NCBI GenBank assembly: GCA_003991915.1
Contig: RQTK01000937.1
Location: 98,840 to 162,839, forward strand
Reading direction: 5' to 3'
Origin: Elysia chlorotica
Lineage: Eukaryota > Mollusca > Gastropoda > Plakobranchidae
Length of the DNA: 64,000 nucleotides
Shown here: in pieces, positions 1 through 13,800 of the stretch
Numbering within the stretch: the stretch's first letter is position 1
Layout: each line of letters opens with the position of its first letter
Translations under genes and position numbers: made by a program
The notes under the pieces: model-generated
What the model was told of the DNA's origin: nothing
Seen by the model: only the letters and a program-made list of their open reading frames with translations
The model's database searches: none

Positions 1-1491
<1,491 letters not shown>

Positions 1492-1973
1492 CCAGCATAA
1501 TGGCAATAGTGATGGTCTTGATCGCGCTAAAAGAACTGTTTCAAGTTCAAACAGAACAGGTTGTAAGCACGGTGTTAAGATATAGGGCCGTAAGTACAAC
1601 GTCGTAGTAGCTTCCAGCTCGTCGTAAACGTTATTCGCATATTCTTAAGACTACTTGTAAGCAACCGCAACGTTGTACTTACGGACCCCAGTGACTAATG
1701 CGCTTCGTTAAACATTGATTTTCGCGCCCCTTTATTTCCACAGGGTATGGGTTGGGGGTCACAAAAGAAAATCGACTGCACACTGTAACAGGTTCAGATC
1801 ATATAACTCGAGGCCACTAATGGGGTTCATCGAAGATCAATTGGTTTTGTTTAGCCCAATCAAAGATCTAGTCGCTAAGCACTGCAGCCACACAATACAG
1901 GCTTCGCGTTCACACGACGGTAACAGATGACCTAATCACGGCCCATGGACATGGGGTTTCTCTTTTAAGCTTT

Positions 1974-2070
1974 AGCCATAGATTTCTATTAATAGAAATC
2001 TTTGGCTTTAGCTCATTGGCTCCGTTAATTCAATATAGAGCTACGATTGGATATTGTGTTGATTTGATTA
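1974..2070. repeat. Dispersed repeat with 34-bp palindrome
   Basis: Positions 1974-2007 form a near-perfect inverted repeat with no spacer: the arms read AGCCATAGATTTCTATT and AATAGAAATCTTTGGCT, with one mismatch. The sequence after it (about 2011-2063, 'gctcattggctccgt', 'gagctacgattgga') recurs in reverse complement at about 25553-25600, so this is part of a dispersed repeat family. Confidence 0.65.
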
Positions 2071-2311
2071 ATCTATCTGTCTTCGTCTCCGTCTTCACTG
2101 TGGGATCCGTTATCGCAAGGCCTCTAATTACTTCGCTATCAATACGGGACGGTGTTAAAAAGTTTGATATCAAACAATACGCCAACTGATCCGTTAAGAT
2201 AAAAAAAACACCACAAAAACGTGGAGCACGGGTGATTACCGATCGATGGTTGGTCAGGGACTCGTTCTCTATCTCTACTTCTCTCTATCTTTGTCTATCT
2301 CTCTCCCTCCC

Positions 2312-2560
2312 TGCTATGGGGGTGCGATAGCCCCGGGATAGAACATTGGCTTCCGACGCAGGAGTTTTATGGTTCAATACCTGGCGATTTCGCTCCCTAC
2401 TTATTTGGTCGGTGTCAGTTTAATGTGAGCGGCTCAGACAGGGGTCATGGTATCCCCGTTCTGTCTCGAGTGTGGCAGGACATAAAATTGTCGGACGTCA
2501 GTCTTGGAGCTCGTCCACAATATAGCATATATAGTGCAGACGTTGGAAGTTCAACCAGCT
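2312..2560 (+). mobile_element. tRNA-derived SINE, fairly complete
   Basis: A tRNA-like head runs from about 2312 to 2395 (A-box-like 'ggatagaacattggctt', B-box-like 'ggttcaatacc'). It is followed by the body shared with the other SINE copies, here reading 'gtgtggcaggacataaaatt' and 'gtcagtcttgg'. Most other copies in the window lie in the opposite orientation. Confidence 0.7.
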
Positions 2561-2674
2561 CAACTCAACTCTCTCGTTTCCTTTCTCCTCTCTCTGACTT
2601 TGTGTATGTGTCTCTATTCCCATCTCTGTATCTTTCTCTTTCATTTTATTATTGTCTCTCGTTTTCTTTCTTTT

Positions 2675-2675
<1 letters not shown>

Positions 2676-2742
<67 letters not shown>
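2676..2742. repeat. (CT)n microsatellite
   Basis: About 65 bp of CT dinucleotide repeat inside a longer pyrimidine-rich stretch starting near 2570. Confidence 0.95.
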
Positions 2743-2744
<2 letters not shown>

Positions 2745-2959
2745 ACTCTGCATTCATCCGTGTCTCCTTAACAACAGCGATGCTTTTGTTTCGGGTTTAC
2801 TGGGAATTCTCCTCTATGCAAACCATTTAATCATTTAACCGGTTTCAGCAATGGGTAATAATAAACTCAATTTATATTGGAGTAAGTTAAAACTGAGTTC
2901 TCGAATTTTGTTGTTGCTTAGCATCCAACGTTAGCAATATCATTACATACATGTATCAT

Positions 2960-3080
2960 ATAGTTTATATTGTGAATGGGTACTAAGACTAACATCTGAC
3001 AATTTTGTGTGCTCCCACATAGAGATAATGCAAGGATAGCTTGACTCATGTCTTAGTCACATTATACTGACACTGACCTT
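2960..3080 (-). mobile_element. SINE body fragment
   Basis: Contains 'actaagactaacatctgaca', 'ttttgtgtgctcccacatag' and 'cattatactgacactgacc', the shared SINE body. No tRNA head is visible. Orientation is taken from copies whose reversed tRNA head is preserved. Confidence 0.6.
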
Positions 3081-3992
3081 AACATAAATGCTTGTTGGAG
3101 TTTTAAATCCACCTCGTGTGTGATGATTATAAAAGACGCACGACTTTGTTGGAGCACACAGTGAGCAAATCGAAGATGAGTTTATACATTGTACTTTTTT
3201 TTGTATTGCACCAACTTATGGCTGACAGTTCATGAACATACTCATCGTCATCTGTACAGATGTTCCAATACCTATCAATGCTTCGGCAAAACAGTTTTGT
3301 TTTTGTTTGTTTTTTTTAAAGGGGGGGGGGGGTATACATTTTTTGTTTAAAGAAATGAATAAGTAAAATTGTAATTTCAAACATAGACTAATAAATTGCT
3401 CGGTAAACAAAATCTATCTTCTTTTTTTCTTCCATTTCTATTTCCAACCAGTCTACTATAGTACTAATACATTGTGAATACGCACTTACTAGAACTACTC
3501 AAAATTAATGTTTCCAGTGCCAACACTGCTTTCCAATTCTAGTCCCAACATCAATATCTTTTTTTTTTCTTTCTTTCTTTCTTTTCTCATGTGCCCAAAT
3601 TGTGAGGCTACTGTGAAACTGTGCATACAGCGGGATTAAGGATCCGAGCTGGCGGTCACGGTGCTGCGCCCATTGTTACATACCATAGATTATATTTATA
3701 CACACACACACACACATACATACACACACGCTGTGGGCGCTGCCGTTGCTGTTACGGTTCTGTTGGCACTATATCGCTGCTGTCAGTGTTGTCGCGTGTT
3801 TACAGGGCGGTGCCATGGGGACAGGGTCTGGGACGGCAGCACACGGAGCACACGACTAGTGACGACATACTTAACACACACTGACACTCTGATCGCTGAA
3901 CGTTCTTTCTCTATAGCTCTCTGTCTCTGTCTCTGTCTCTCTTTATTTTTTGTCTCCATTCTCGTTCTCTCGTCGTTCTCCCGATCTTTTTG

Positions 3993-3993
<1 letters not shown>

Positions 3994-4070
<77 letters not shown>
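3994..4070. repeat. (CT)n microsatellite
   Basis: About 75 bp of CT repeat in the + strand, part of a pyrimidine-rich block running from about 3905 to 4320. Confidence 0.95.
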
Positions 4071-4071
<1 letters not shown>

Positions 4072-4175
4072 CCTCATCTCTTTCTTTCACTTTTTTCTTT
4101 CTTTCTGTCTATCTTCTACATTATCAATGTATCTCTCTTTATTTGTTCTCCCTTCTCGTTTCATCTTTCTCCATA

Positions 4176-4317
<142 letters not shown>

Positions 4318-4894
4318 AGTCTCTTAACGGCGACCAGGAGTAAAACCAGACTCAAATACTAGTCTTAAAAAAAAAAAATCCAGCGCGGTTTCAAAAGGCA
4401 AACTAAATGAACGCCTGTCATAATTATCATGTCGCAATTTGGAAAATCTCGCAAGACTTGCTCTACTCACCCCCCCCCCCCCCCCTTCTCCTTTCCCCCT
4501 TTTTCTTTTTTTTCCATTTTTTTTTTTGTTTTTCTTCATACATGTATTACGAAACAAAAGAAAAAACAAATGAACTAGAATGATTATTGCAAAATAGCGG
4601 TTTAATGTGACACGATTGTGTTTGTTGGTTACTTCCTCCCACTTCCCACCCCCTACTATTCCTTGCTACCCAAGTATGTATAGATCTCTCTCTATAATGT
4701 AGCAATTAATACTACATATATGTGTTAAGTTCCACCATCCTCCACCGATTCCGTCATCAGATAAACGTTGAACATTTTAAGTATATGTATGTTTTAATTA
4801 AGATGCCCCAGGCCTTTCGGGGCTGACATAAGGTCGTTCTTTGTCTCTGTCTGTCTGTCTCTATCTGTCTCTCTCTCGACCTTCCCTTCCCCCC

Positions 4895-4948
<54 letters not shown>
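4895..4948. repeat. (CT)n microsatellite
   Basis: About 50 bp of CT repeat. From 4949 to 7200 I see no gene: only a G run near 5186, a CA run at 5940-5960, a TGAG run at 6366-6390, and the SINE at 5280-5465. Confidence 0.9.
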
Positions 4949-4951
<3 letters not shown>

Positions 4952-5279
4952 CTTTCTCTTTTCCTTTTCCTTTCTTTTTTAACAGAATACATGTTTTAAT
5001 CATGGAAGACCCCAATGATCTGTATCATCACTTAGATTTTTAGATTTTAATATCCTTAGCCTCGATGTCTAGCTGTGTAAAAACTAACGTCGTATCCTCT
5101 TTCCGTCTTTTCCATCAAGCTACAATGAAGACTTACATGAGCTTCTATTTTTTTAATGAAATTTGTGTGTGTGTGTGTGTGGAAAGGGGGGGGGGGGTGC
5201 TAGATTCAATATCCTTGACGAAAAGACAAGAGGAAAAAAACCCACAAAAATGCAAAAATGCAAAGGTTGGTATCTTAAA

Positions 5280-5465
5280 AGTCCAGCGTCAGCAATTAAT
5301 CTTTATCGCAGATAGGCCCCGAAACGATTTTACGTGCTGCTGCACAGAAGCAGGACAGACCAGACTTTTGCCTCAGCAGCACAATAAATTTATTACGCCC
5401 GATCGTGGGATCCGTCCAGGAACCTTCCAAAAAGAAGCCCAGCGTTCTACCACTTAAGCCGGCTT
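5280..5465 (-). mobile_element. tRNA-headed SINE remnant
   Basis: The right end reads 'cgatcgtgggatccgtccag' and 'gcgttctaccacttaagcc'. In reverse complement this is a tRNA-like head ('ggcttaagtggtagaacgct'). The left part carries the degenerate body ('gtgctgctgcacagaagcag'). Confidence 0.6.
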
Positions 5466-7202
5466 AGCCCGCCCATCACCCCACCTCCTAAGTAGCGAAA
5501 AAACAAAATAAAACCCACATAACATTACCACCCCGGTTTTCTAGCTTTCTTAAAAAAAATCACCCTTGTCCGGGCAACACTGTAATACATGTATTAACAG
5601 TCCAAAGAGCTTAGCTTCCTAAGCATTACCAACAACAAACCAGCTAGAAACCATCTACATCAGCTTAGCATTCATTGTTTTCTGGAGAACTCCAACAACC
5701 CCAACCACCCGAAATCTCCCAATCTCAGAGAGTGGGAGGGGGAGGGGGCAGGCACTTGATACACATACCCCCATACAAATACAACTGTTTTCAGTCAAGT
5801 CATGTTATATGAAGTGCCGCAGGGTATTTCACTCATAGGGCGAAACACACTAAGAGTAAGAATAAGATTAAGATAGGAAAAGTGCCCGGACAGAAATGGT
5901 AGTTCCCTCTACCCTTTTTTTCTTCTTAATGGTATTACACACACACACACACACACACAAAAGAAAAGAAAACCACATTTAGAAAAGACAAGTTCTATTT
6001 AAACTGCATAATACACACGGACAGAAACTGCAATGTCTCCACCCTACCCCTCCATTTTTTCACCAGGGATTTTTATAACAAAACAAACAAAAACACACAC
6101 AAAAAAAAAGAAAAAAAAACAAGTTTACATAGGACCAGTTTTATAAACTGCACATTAATGCTGGAATAAAAATTGATGTCTCTCCCAACCCCCAACCCCA
6201 CTTATCTCCTTAAGGTATTAAACTAAAAAAAAAAAAACAAACATGTTTAGATAGGACAATTTCTAGAGGTATAGTACGCATAAAATGCATCCACCTCAAC
6301 TACTAAATCACTCTTCCCCTCTGAATATAATTTGCATTAAAACATCTTTCTGCCTCTGGTAACATGTGAGTGAGTGAGTGAGTGAGTTTGTTTTACGGCA
6401 CGTCAGCAAGGTAACGGCTAAGTACTAGTATCAGCGGTGACTCCTTTATCTCTCTGAGTAGTAAAAACATAACAATTGTGCATAAAAAAAGTTTGGTTAT
6501 GAGTGAAGGGTATATACAGTAATTTAAAAGATCCATGTGTGGGACTATCACAGTTAAATTTTATTATATACACCAATGTCCTTCAGGTACTTAAGTATGT
6601 ACTTAGTCTTATAAATGCACCTAGGAACATTTCTCTTGCATGAATGAGAATGAGAGTTGACAAAAACCCACAAGTTAAAAAAAAATGTGCTGATTTAGTT
6701 TGAATTAAACAGAGAAGGTCTCCACCAAACAAGCATTTCTAATCAAAAAGTTTTAAGTCTACTACACTCATTCTCATTTGAATGTTGCAAAAGAGACACA
6801 TTTTTGTAATTTTTGTTCTCTCCGTTTATGATTTTTTTCTTTCTCATTCTTAAAGCTGACATTAATTTTTTATTACATATCTGACACTAAAGCTTCAAAG
6901 GATCTTAAATAAGTTTTATCTCTGATTACAATTAGTTACATTTTCATAAGAAATCAAAGAAGGTGACAACTTTACCTCTCAATTTATAACATTTAAAAAT
7001 TTTAAATTTCATGAAAATCTTAAAAAACCCAAATCAGTTGAGACTAACAGCAAAAAAAAAAAAACCTGCACCATTGAAACATCATAACATCAGTAAGCCT
7101 TTTTGTGCGTATTCTTCAAACTTTGAATCCATGTTTTCTTCTTGAGTTAGAGATGATTGATTTCTATTTGACGGATTTTCAGCTCGATTTTAATCGCTCA
7201 CC

Positions 7203-7290
7203 CTACTTTGACATGAGCTCTTTTGGCTTGGGCGAGAGGGTTGCAAAAAATTGATAATATTACAGGTCCTAACAACCTGGGTATTTACTT

Positions 7291-7375
<85 letters not shown>

Positions 7376-8857
7376 CAGAGAGAAAGGGACATCAGACAGA
7401 CAGAGAGAAAGTTTATTATATTTTTACTGCCATAACTTAAAATTCAACTGAAAAAATCTCATTTTAATGAACTAAAAAGTATGTACATTATCATGCTTTA
7501 GTCGTCATGTCACATCAACAAACAATTAAACTTGTAATTTCTTTTCAATGAGAAAGGACTGTCACAAACCTAGATGTAGTTTTTGACAAACATTAAAAGC
7601 AAATAAAAAAAAAAAAATTGAGATGAGGATCAAAGCCACACCTTCTACTCGGCACCTATTTGCCTAGCTAGAGAGAAGACAGATGTTTTTTAACAATTCT
7701 GCAACCCACTTCTACAGTTGTTAAAGAGCTATCCAGATTGTGACAAAAATAAGATCGAATAAAAAAAATTCAGACAGGTATCCAATCTACACACTCTACT
7801 CGGCACCAATTTGTCTTGCTATGGCCAACACCAGAGTGTTTTTAACCATGTTTCTGCAACAGTTTTTTCTACAGTGGTTTAAGAGCTTACCTCAGCTTCT
7901 GATCCTTTCCTGCCCCAAGCTTTCTTGGCTGACATTCTTTCATGATGCGAACGAGTGTGTGATGGTTGTACTGTAGATTGTTTCTGAGACTTCTTTTTAA
8001 AACTCTTTTCCTGTTGTTGTTCCTGGTTTTGATCAAAATTCTCCTCTTTCTCTTCATCTACAAAGCTGCAAATAAAATTAATTACAAATAAAAAGTTAGT
8101 ACAGTGTGTACAAGTCCTAACATGTTCACTATTATCAGATATATCTTATCAACCATCAATTATAAATACATATTAAACCACTCTGTGCGGGAAAAAAAAT
8201 TTTCTCTGCCATCACTTTGTACTTTGAGTCATAGTCATGATGGCTACTACTCCACTTTCCAAACATAATAACCGTTGATTTTGATCGAGATTTTTGTATG
8301 ATCTTAGATCGACCTATAAATCTAAATTTTACATCTAAATCTAGGCCTACATATTATTATCATTCATCATCCATGCTAGTAAACATTAAAAAATATATAT
8401 ATATATAAAATAATGCCTAGCAAACTTAGTAAATTGGATGTTGGACTCTGTATCCTATTTTATGACGACTGGAATTATTTGTTTTTTCTTTATTTAGAAC
8501 TAAAACATTTACAACATCTACAGTGACTATTACAGTGAGCAAGACAGGTATCATTTAAATAGATTAAGGTCTAAATTTATAGCTACTACATGTAGCTTAT
8601 TAAAACACTATTACATACGTGTACTAATAATAATACTACTGGGATTGCTAATAGGCCCTACTATTGCTACTATTGAAGCGAGCAAGACATTGTGTAACAT
8701 TCATGAGTTAAAGTAACATAGCAACTACATGTACTAGATCCAGCTAGACATATACAATTTACCTTTTATTAATTGTACTATCTCCGTTGTCAGGAACATG
8801 TCCGTATTCAGCGAGCACTGAGGGGAGTGTTGCAAATCGTTCGTCTTTCAGCTTCAT
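7203..8857 (-). CDS. Small charged protein, function unknown (gene model, 3 exons)
   Basis: I do not recognise this protein. Coding exons on the minus strand are 8857-8763 (starts ATG, begins MKLKDERFATLPSVLAEYGH), 8065-7891 (begins FVDEEKEENFDQ, ends KAWGRKGSEAE) and, less surely, 7226-7203 (PKELMSK, stop TAG). Splice phases fit (2, then 0), and both introns have good GT-AG ends. The product would be about 97 aa, very hydrophilic, rich in Glu, Gln and Lys, with a basic patch (KSFKKKSQK) that could be a nuclear signal. I see no membrane segment or known domain. It lies head to head with MOV10L1, with about 1.9 kb between the start codons. The final exon is the weakest part: its acceptor tract (gcaaccctctcgcccaag) is plausible, but other terminal exons further left cannot be excluded. 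It was chosen because it is phase-compatible. Confidence 0.4.
7293..7375. repeat. (GA)n microsatellite
   Basis: About 75 bp of GA repeat. It lies just upstream, on the minus strand, of the proposed last exon of the small minus-strand gene. Confidence 0.95.
7620..7880 (-). mobile_element. Two adjacent degenerate SINE heads
   Basis: Two related segments (about 7622-7735 and 7775-7885) each contain 'tctactcggcacc', a 'ttgcct/cttgct' motif and a 'gtttttaac' motif. These resemble the tRNA-derived head of the intact SINE at 49940-50231 ('ttctactcggcacccatcgc'). The second copy abuts the donor site of exon 2 of the small minus-strand gene. Confidence 0.5.
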
Positions 8858-9684
8858 CTTGTCCGTCTCATCCGCCTTTGGTTGGTTAACAATATCTAAT
8901 CAAAATTCTCACAAAAAATAACAATTTCGATTGTAGATATTCATCTCAAATGCCGAATTCCAAGGCTGAAAGTATTCTAGATCTACATCTTAATACGTTC
9001 CTGATGTTTCGTCTTGTCTTGTCTTGAGAGGGGTGCCACTGTACGCAACAGTTTTCGATCAAGGCCAGCCTACTTTCGATCATCGATAGTGGTGTTCAGA
9101 GTCTCGATTGAAATAGATCGATCACATGTATTTTGTCGTTTGTTGTGAAATGCTTTATATTTGCGATAAAATATCTTCTCTTAGCAGAATTATAAAGATA
9201 AATGTTCAGAAAAAAATCTTAAAATATTTCAAATTTTAGATCTCCTAGATCTAGTACAATGTAATTTTATAATCTCACAGGTTACCTTACGTTTGAGCAC
9301 AGATATTCTATTAATAGAACTCTGTGCGTTTGACCCAAGGAAAAAGACCAGTCTACTTTCCAAAACAAACCACACAAAAAAGAATTCGTTTAAAAAAATA
9401 TTATTTTTAAGGAACGGTGTCCAATATAGAAAATTTGCTTTGCTTTCATTAGATTGTCATAAAAGGCATAATAAGCTATATAATATATGAGTTGCACGAT
9501 ATTAAAAGTGTATACAAGATCATAAATTAAAAAGAAATGTTGGTTAACAAGATTTGCTACAGACACACATACACACAGAGATAGTGAGCACAAACTCATT
9601 TGTCTGTAGTGGATATAATACGGAGACAAATATGTCTTTACTTATTCAATGATCAATGTATGTTATATGTCTCATAAAATAACT

Positions 9685-9761
9685 CCACGGCAACGGGAAA
9701 AACTCCTCTTAAATCTAGATTGGTGGGTTTTGAGAAGAGTAATTCTCCCGCTGTCCCGTGG
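9685..9761. repeat. Imperfect long inverted repeat
   Basis: The left arm begins ccacggcaacgggaaaaact at 9685. The right arm ends ctcccgctgtcccgtgg at 9761. Arms of about 26 nt surround a loop of about 24 nt with several mismatches and small bulges. It could be a foldback or MITE remnant, or a hairpin in RNA. Confidence 0.6.
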
Positions 9762-10463
9762 CCACTTTATTTGCGTGGCGAGTACATACATTTTGTTTAT
9801 TTTGTAAATTTCCAAAACATTTTTGTCAATTTATATGTGAGTTTCATACGCAAGAAGTAGTGAATGTGTTTATAGTGAAAGTAAACTAAAATATATTGAG
9901 CTGGATGACATGGAAATGATAAATACATAATTAAGGTGCGATTGTGAGAATGGAGAGTGCAGCTGGCATTTTAAAATTTTACCTATCTAATTACATTTTT
10001 TCTGCATTGCTTTGTAAGCCTATGACCAACGATTTTCGGCGAATGTTCCAACAGCAGCTAAACCCCTCTCTTATCTGAGAAAAATACTTAGTTCTCGGTC
10101 CTGCAGATAACGATGGTAATGAACGATGAATTGCACAACAGAGGGTATTGCTTTAGTTTTCATAATAAAAAAAATTTATTATAATACGTATTGAAGCATG
10201 CTTAAATCAATTTGAATTTTGTGTTTGAATTATCGTGATAAAAGTTATGTTATAAAACTTATGAAGGAACATAGCTTTTGGCATTCTGAAAATACTTGAA
10301 ACACGCCGCACCACAATGTTTTTTACGAGTTGGTCACAAAATAGTTTGAGATTATACCAAAAATGAAGAATAGCGACAAAATACGATCATAGTCCGAAAT
10401 TAAATTGAGAGATGAAATATCGAGAGATTAGTCTAAAATACATTAATTGAGGGAAGAGAGAGC

Positions 10464-10481
10464 GACAGAGAGAGAGGGGGG

Positions 10482-10513
<32 letters not shown>

Positions 10514-10518
10514 GAGAC

Positions 10519-10597
<79 letters not shown>

Positions 10598-10602
10598 GAG
10601 AA
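10464..10602. repeat. (GA)n/(GACA)n microsatellite
   Basis: About 140 bp of GA repeat with GACA interruptions, ending about 150 bp upstream of the putative MOV10L1 leader ATG. Confidence 0.95.
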
Positions 10603-10755
10603 ACGCAACATAGAATGGCCAGACGAGTTTCAATCTTCTCACCATTTACACAAGCTTTTTTTTTTTTTTACATTGTACTTTCGTTTCAGGGAAAACGGGG
10701 AAGGATAACTTTCACTTTCAATTTCTCTTTAGCGGCGTTCCAAAACAAAACAACA

Positions 10756-10883
10756 ATGGCAAGGTAAAAATACTACAACTGTTTATATCAGAAACGTAGC
10801 TCCTTTTAACAAAAACAGATATTATTTATTTTGGACACCAGCAAAAGATGTTTACTTTGGTTTCAAAACTGGTAGATTTGCTG
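10756..10883 (+). promoter_or_regulatory. Possible upstream ORF overlapping the MOV10L1 start
   Basis: An ATG at 10756 has a strong context (A at -3, G at +4). A good donor (CAAG|gtaaaa) follows at 10763/10764, and an acceptor (cacc-ag) ends at 10841. If this 78-bp intron is spliced, the upstream ATG opens a 13-codon frame that runs past the MOV10L1 ATG (10848) in another frame and stops near 10883. Unspliced, it is a 3-codon ORF. Either would be expected to reduce initiation at the main ATG. This is inference from sequence only. Confidence 0.35.
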
Positions 10884-13800
10884 CTAGATCCATTCTTAAA
10901 ACCTGATGAAAGTCCACCACAGGAGCTACATGATGGGGATCACCTAGACATTTATAACAACCCAGAAGATGCCCCTTTTCTCACAAGGTCTCAGAACAAG
11001 TCCAATACAGTTGAAGGGAAAGTTACACACCTCTTCCACGACAACGGGCTCATTGATAATGAGATCTATTTTTCTTTGTCTGATGTCAATGGCAACCATT
11101 CACTGCAGGTAAGCTTATTTTGAGCATGGGGTCTACTTTAAAATTGGGAAGTTGCTATTTGTCCGTTAACCGGAGAATAGCCAAAAGGCTATTCCTCCGG
11201 TATTCGGACAAATAGCCAAAATCTATTTCTCCGGCAGCTGGAAAAATACAGTTTTGGGTTTTTGTTATTTCTCCGGCTACCAGAAGAGAAGCCTGTTGAT
11301 TTGCCCGGCTGCCTGAATTGAAGCGCATTGTAAAACATTGATATAAAAAAATCTAATCTATTGATCCGGCGGATCACCTATGCATCTAGTACATTTAATA
11401 GCATATTTTATACAGCTGCCTACATAATTGACCAATTTTTGCTGGTGACTGGGCCTAGCTAAGTTCAAATTGTGCTGTCAAATTTTTTTTACAAATTTTA
11501 TGACATAAGCGTTAAAGCAGTCTTATTATCAGAGGTAAACTGGGGCAGTAACTAATAGTAATAGTTGTGATTATAAAGCCATAAGCACACACTGTATTCC
11601 TCACAACACGCTAAGCTCGATCATGAAAAAGGCCGCAGTGCACTTCCAGGAGGAATAGATAGCCACTTCCTTAAAATTGATGATTCAATATTCCCAAAGA
11701 CCTATGGAAGTTTATTTTTTGTAATTTTTTTGTTCAATTGAGTTATTTTATGAATCATGTCTCTTCACATCTGGATGGTCTCTCAAACATGATTTTTCAG
11801 GTAGGTGACAAAGTGGAGACTACAGTTGTACAGCAAAATGAACATGGCGGATGGCATGCTGAACAAATAAATGTTCTTGAGAAGGCTTGGGAAACTGAAG
11901 TGGAAGAAACCAAAGAGATTGATCTGGCAGAGTTGCAGAGAGCTGTTGTTGTTGGCAAAGTGACAGAGTTCTATGAGAAGCATGGGACGATAAATTCTGA
12001 TATTGAATTCAGTCTGTCGGATTGTTCCGACGGGTTCATACCTGCAAGAGGAGACTGGGTGTCTGCCACAGTGGAGGAAAGTGAACAGGAATATTCACAG
12101 GGTGAGAGTTAAATATGTTTAACTGAATTACTAGATTTGATTGAATTTAGATAATATTCAGTGGGCTTTTAATCCATTTATTTAAAAAAAATGACAATAA
12201 ATGTAACAGGAATTAAGAGAAAACTGGAGAAATTCGTAATGGTTGTTATTTTTAATAGTAAATCAGTTCTGTGAACAAAAGAATTCGGATGCATAAATAG
12301 ACATTTTTGTATCGTTCTAAGTGAAAAAACCTAGATACAACTCCACTAACGTTGTTTTATTTGTTAATGTATTTTTTATGAGATAATTGGTGGATGATTT
12401 TAACTTCTGTGGAGTCATATTTTTTTAATTTCTATTGTTGTTTTTCTATTTTAAAGGAGTAGAGCAGGATGCTTGGGACATTCAAGGTTCTATAACAATC
12501 AAGAAAGCTCGGAATGTGTGTCCTGCTAGGAGGGACGAAATTGAGGGCAGAGTTACTTTTGTCAAAAATGACTTTGGTTTCATCAATGAAGAGGTAAGTT
12601 TAAAAACACATTTTGATGACTGGATGTTTATAAATTAAAATTCAGTGTTACAAAATGCATGAGGGTTCTTTTTTTTTCATTTTACCAGGAGTATCAATAA
12701 CTAAGCTAATTTTTACTTTTGATGGACTTAAAATGTATGGGTTAATTTAACAAAGAAAAGCAATGTCTCTTAGACCACATATAAATCAAATAAAGTAAAT
12801 GGGATTTTTATTTTTGTATTAAGGTACTACAATTTCTACTATCACTTTGGTTTGAATCAATTGGACAAGACATTTGCTTATTGGTGAGCAGAACACCCAA
12901 ATTTTCTCTCTATTTCTTTTTTCTTTCAGTTTTTGTAATTTCAGAAATTATTGTTTCCTTAACTGACAAACATGTGTGCTCTTTTGGTAGATTCATTTCA
13001 AACTCTCAGCCTGTCTGAATGGATACAAACCCAAGAAAAACGACATTGTCAAGGCAACATTGGTTGAGAGTTCGCAGAAAAAAATGGATTGGAGAGCAAT
13101 TCATATTTATCCCCTATCAAGTACATCAGATGCTTACAGGTGATTAACGTTAGCAATAAAAGAAAAAAAATTCAAGTTTTATTTCTTTTAATCTTCGTTT
13201 TTTTACTAAAACCTGATATTCAGAGTTCATATCTATTGCTATATGCTAAGATTTTAGACTTAAAAAGAAATTCTGTATAATTATCATATCTGGACTACCT
13301 ATGACCTACGAAGCCTTTGTTGGTTTTAGATAGGTTTATCGACTGCTTTTCCACAGATGAAGATACTTATTAGTCTTGATTTTTCCCCTCTTGGTTGGGT
13401 TTGTGTCAGTCTTAAAGGTAATAACTCATCCTCGATGGGGTCTAGTTGCTGATGTTTGAGGTTAACAAACCACCATTTACTTACTTACTTAGTCGACAGC
13501 AGTTGAACATTTGCTATGACTTTTCAATCCTTTTTTGTCCCTCTTGTTGGCAAGGTTTTTCCGTGGTATGCCTGTGTCTCCTACAAATTGTTCGACATAC
13601 ATATATTCTTTGCTGCCTTCCCATGCTTCTTTTTTCATTTTTCATGACTTGGCTCCCATTGGATCAGTTAGTATGCAACTTCATACCGGTCCCAATAACA
13701 ATGGCCGCTGAACCTAAGAGGTCTATCTTTCGTTATAAATATTATGCTTGGCAGTTTTAGATTTAGTCTTTTACAAGATTTTATCCTTTAAAATTACGCC

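Larger units (their letters stand above)
8858..10755. other. Head-to-head intergenic region
   Basis: About 1.9 kb separates the start codons of the small minus-strand gene and MOV10L1. I see no further coding exon. Notable content: an imperfect long inverted repeat at 9685-9761 and a GA microsatellite at 10464-10602. Promoters for both flanking genes should lie here, but I cannot place a specific element. Confidence 0.5.

Noticed and set aside
7082..7190. Alternative terminal exon for the small minus-strand gene (ENPSNRNQSSLTQEEN...)
   Set aside because: It looks protein-like, but no phase-compatible acceptor leads into it from the exon ending at 7891.
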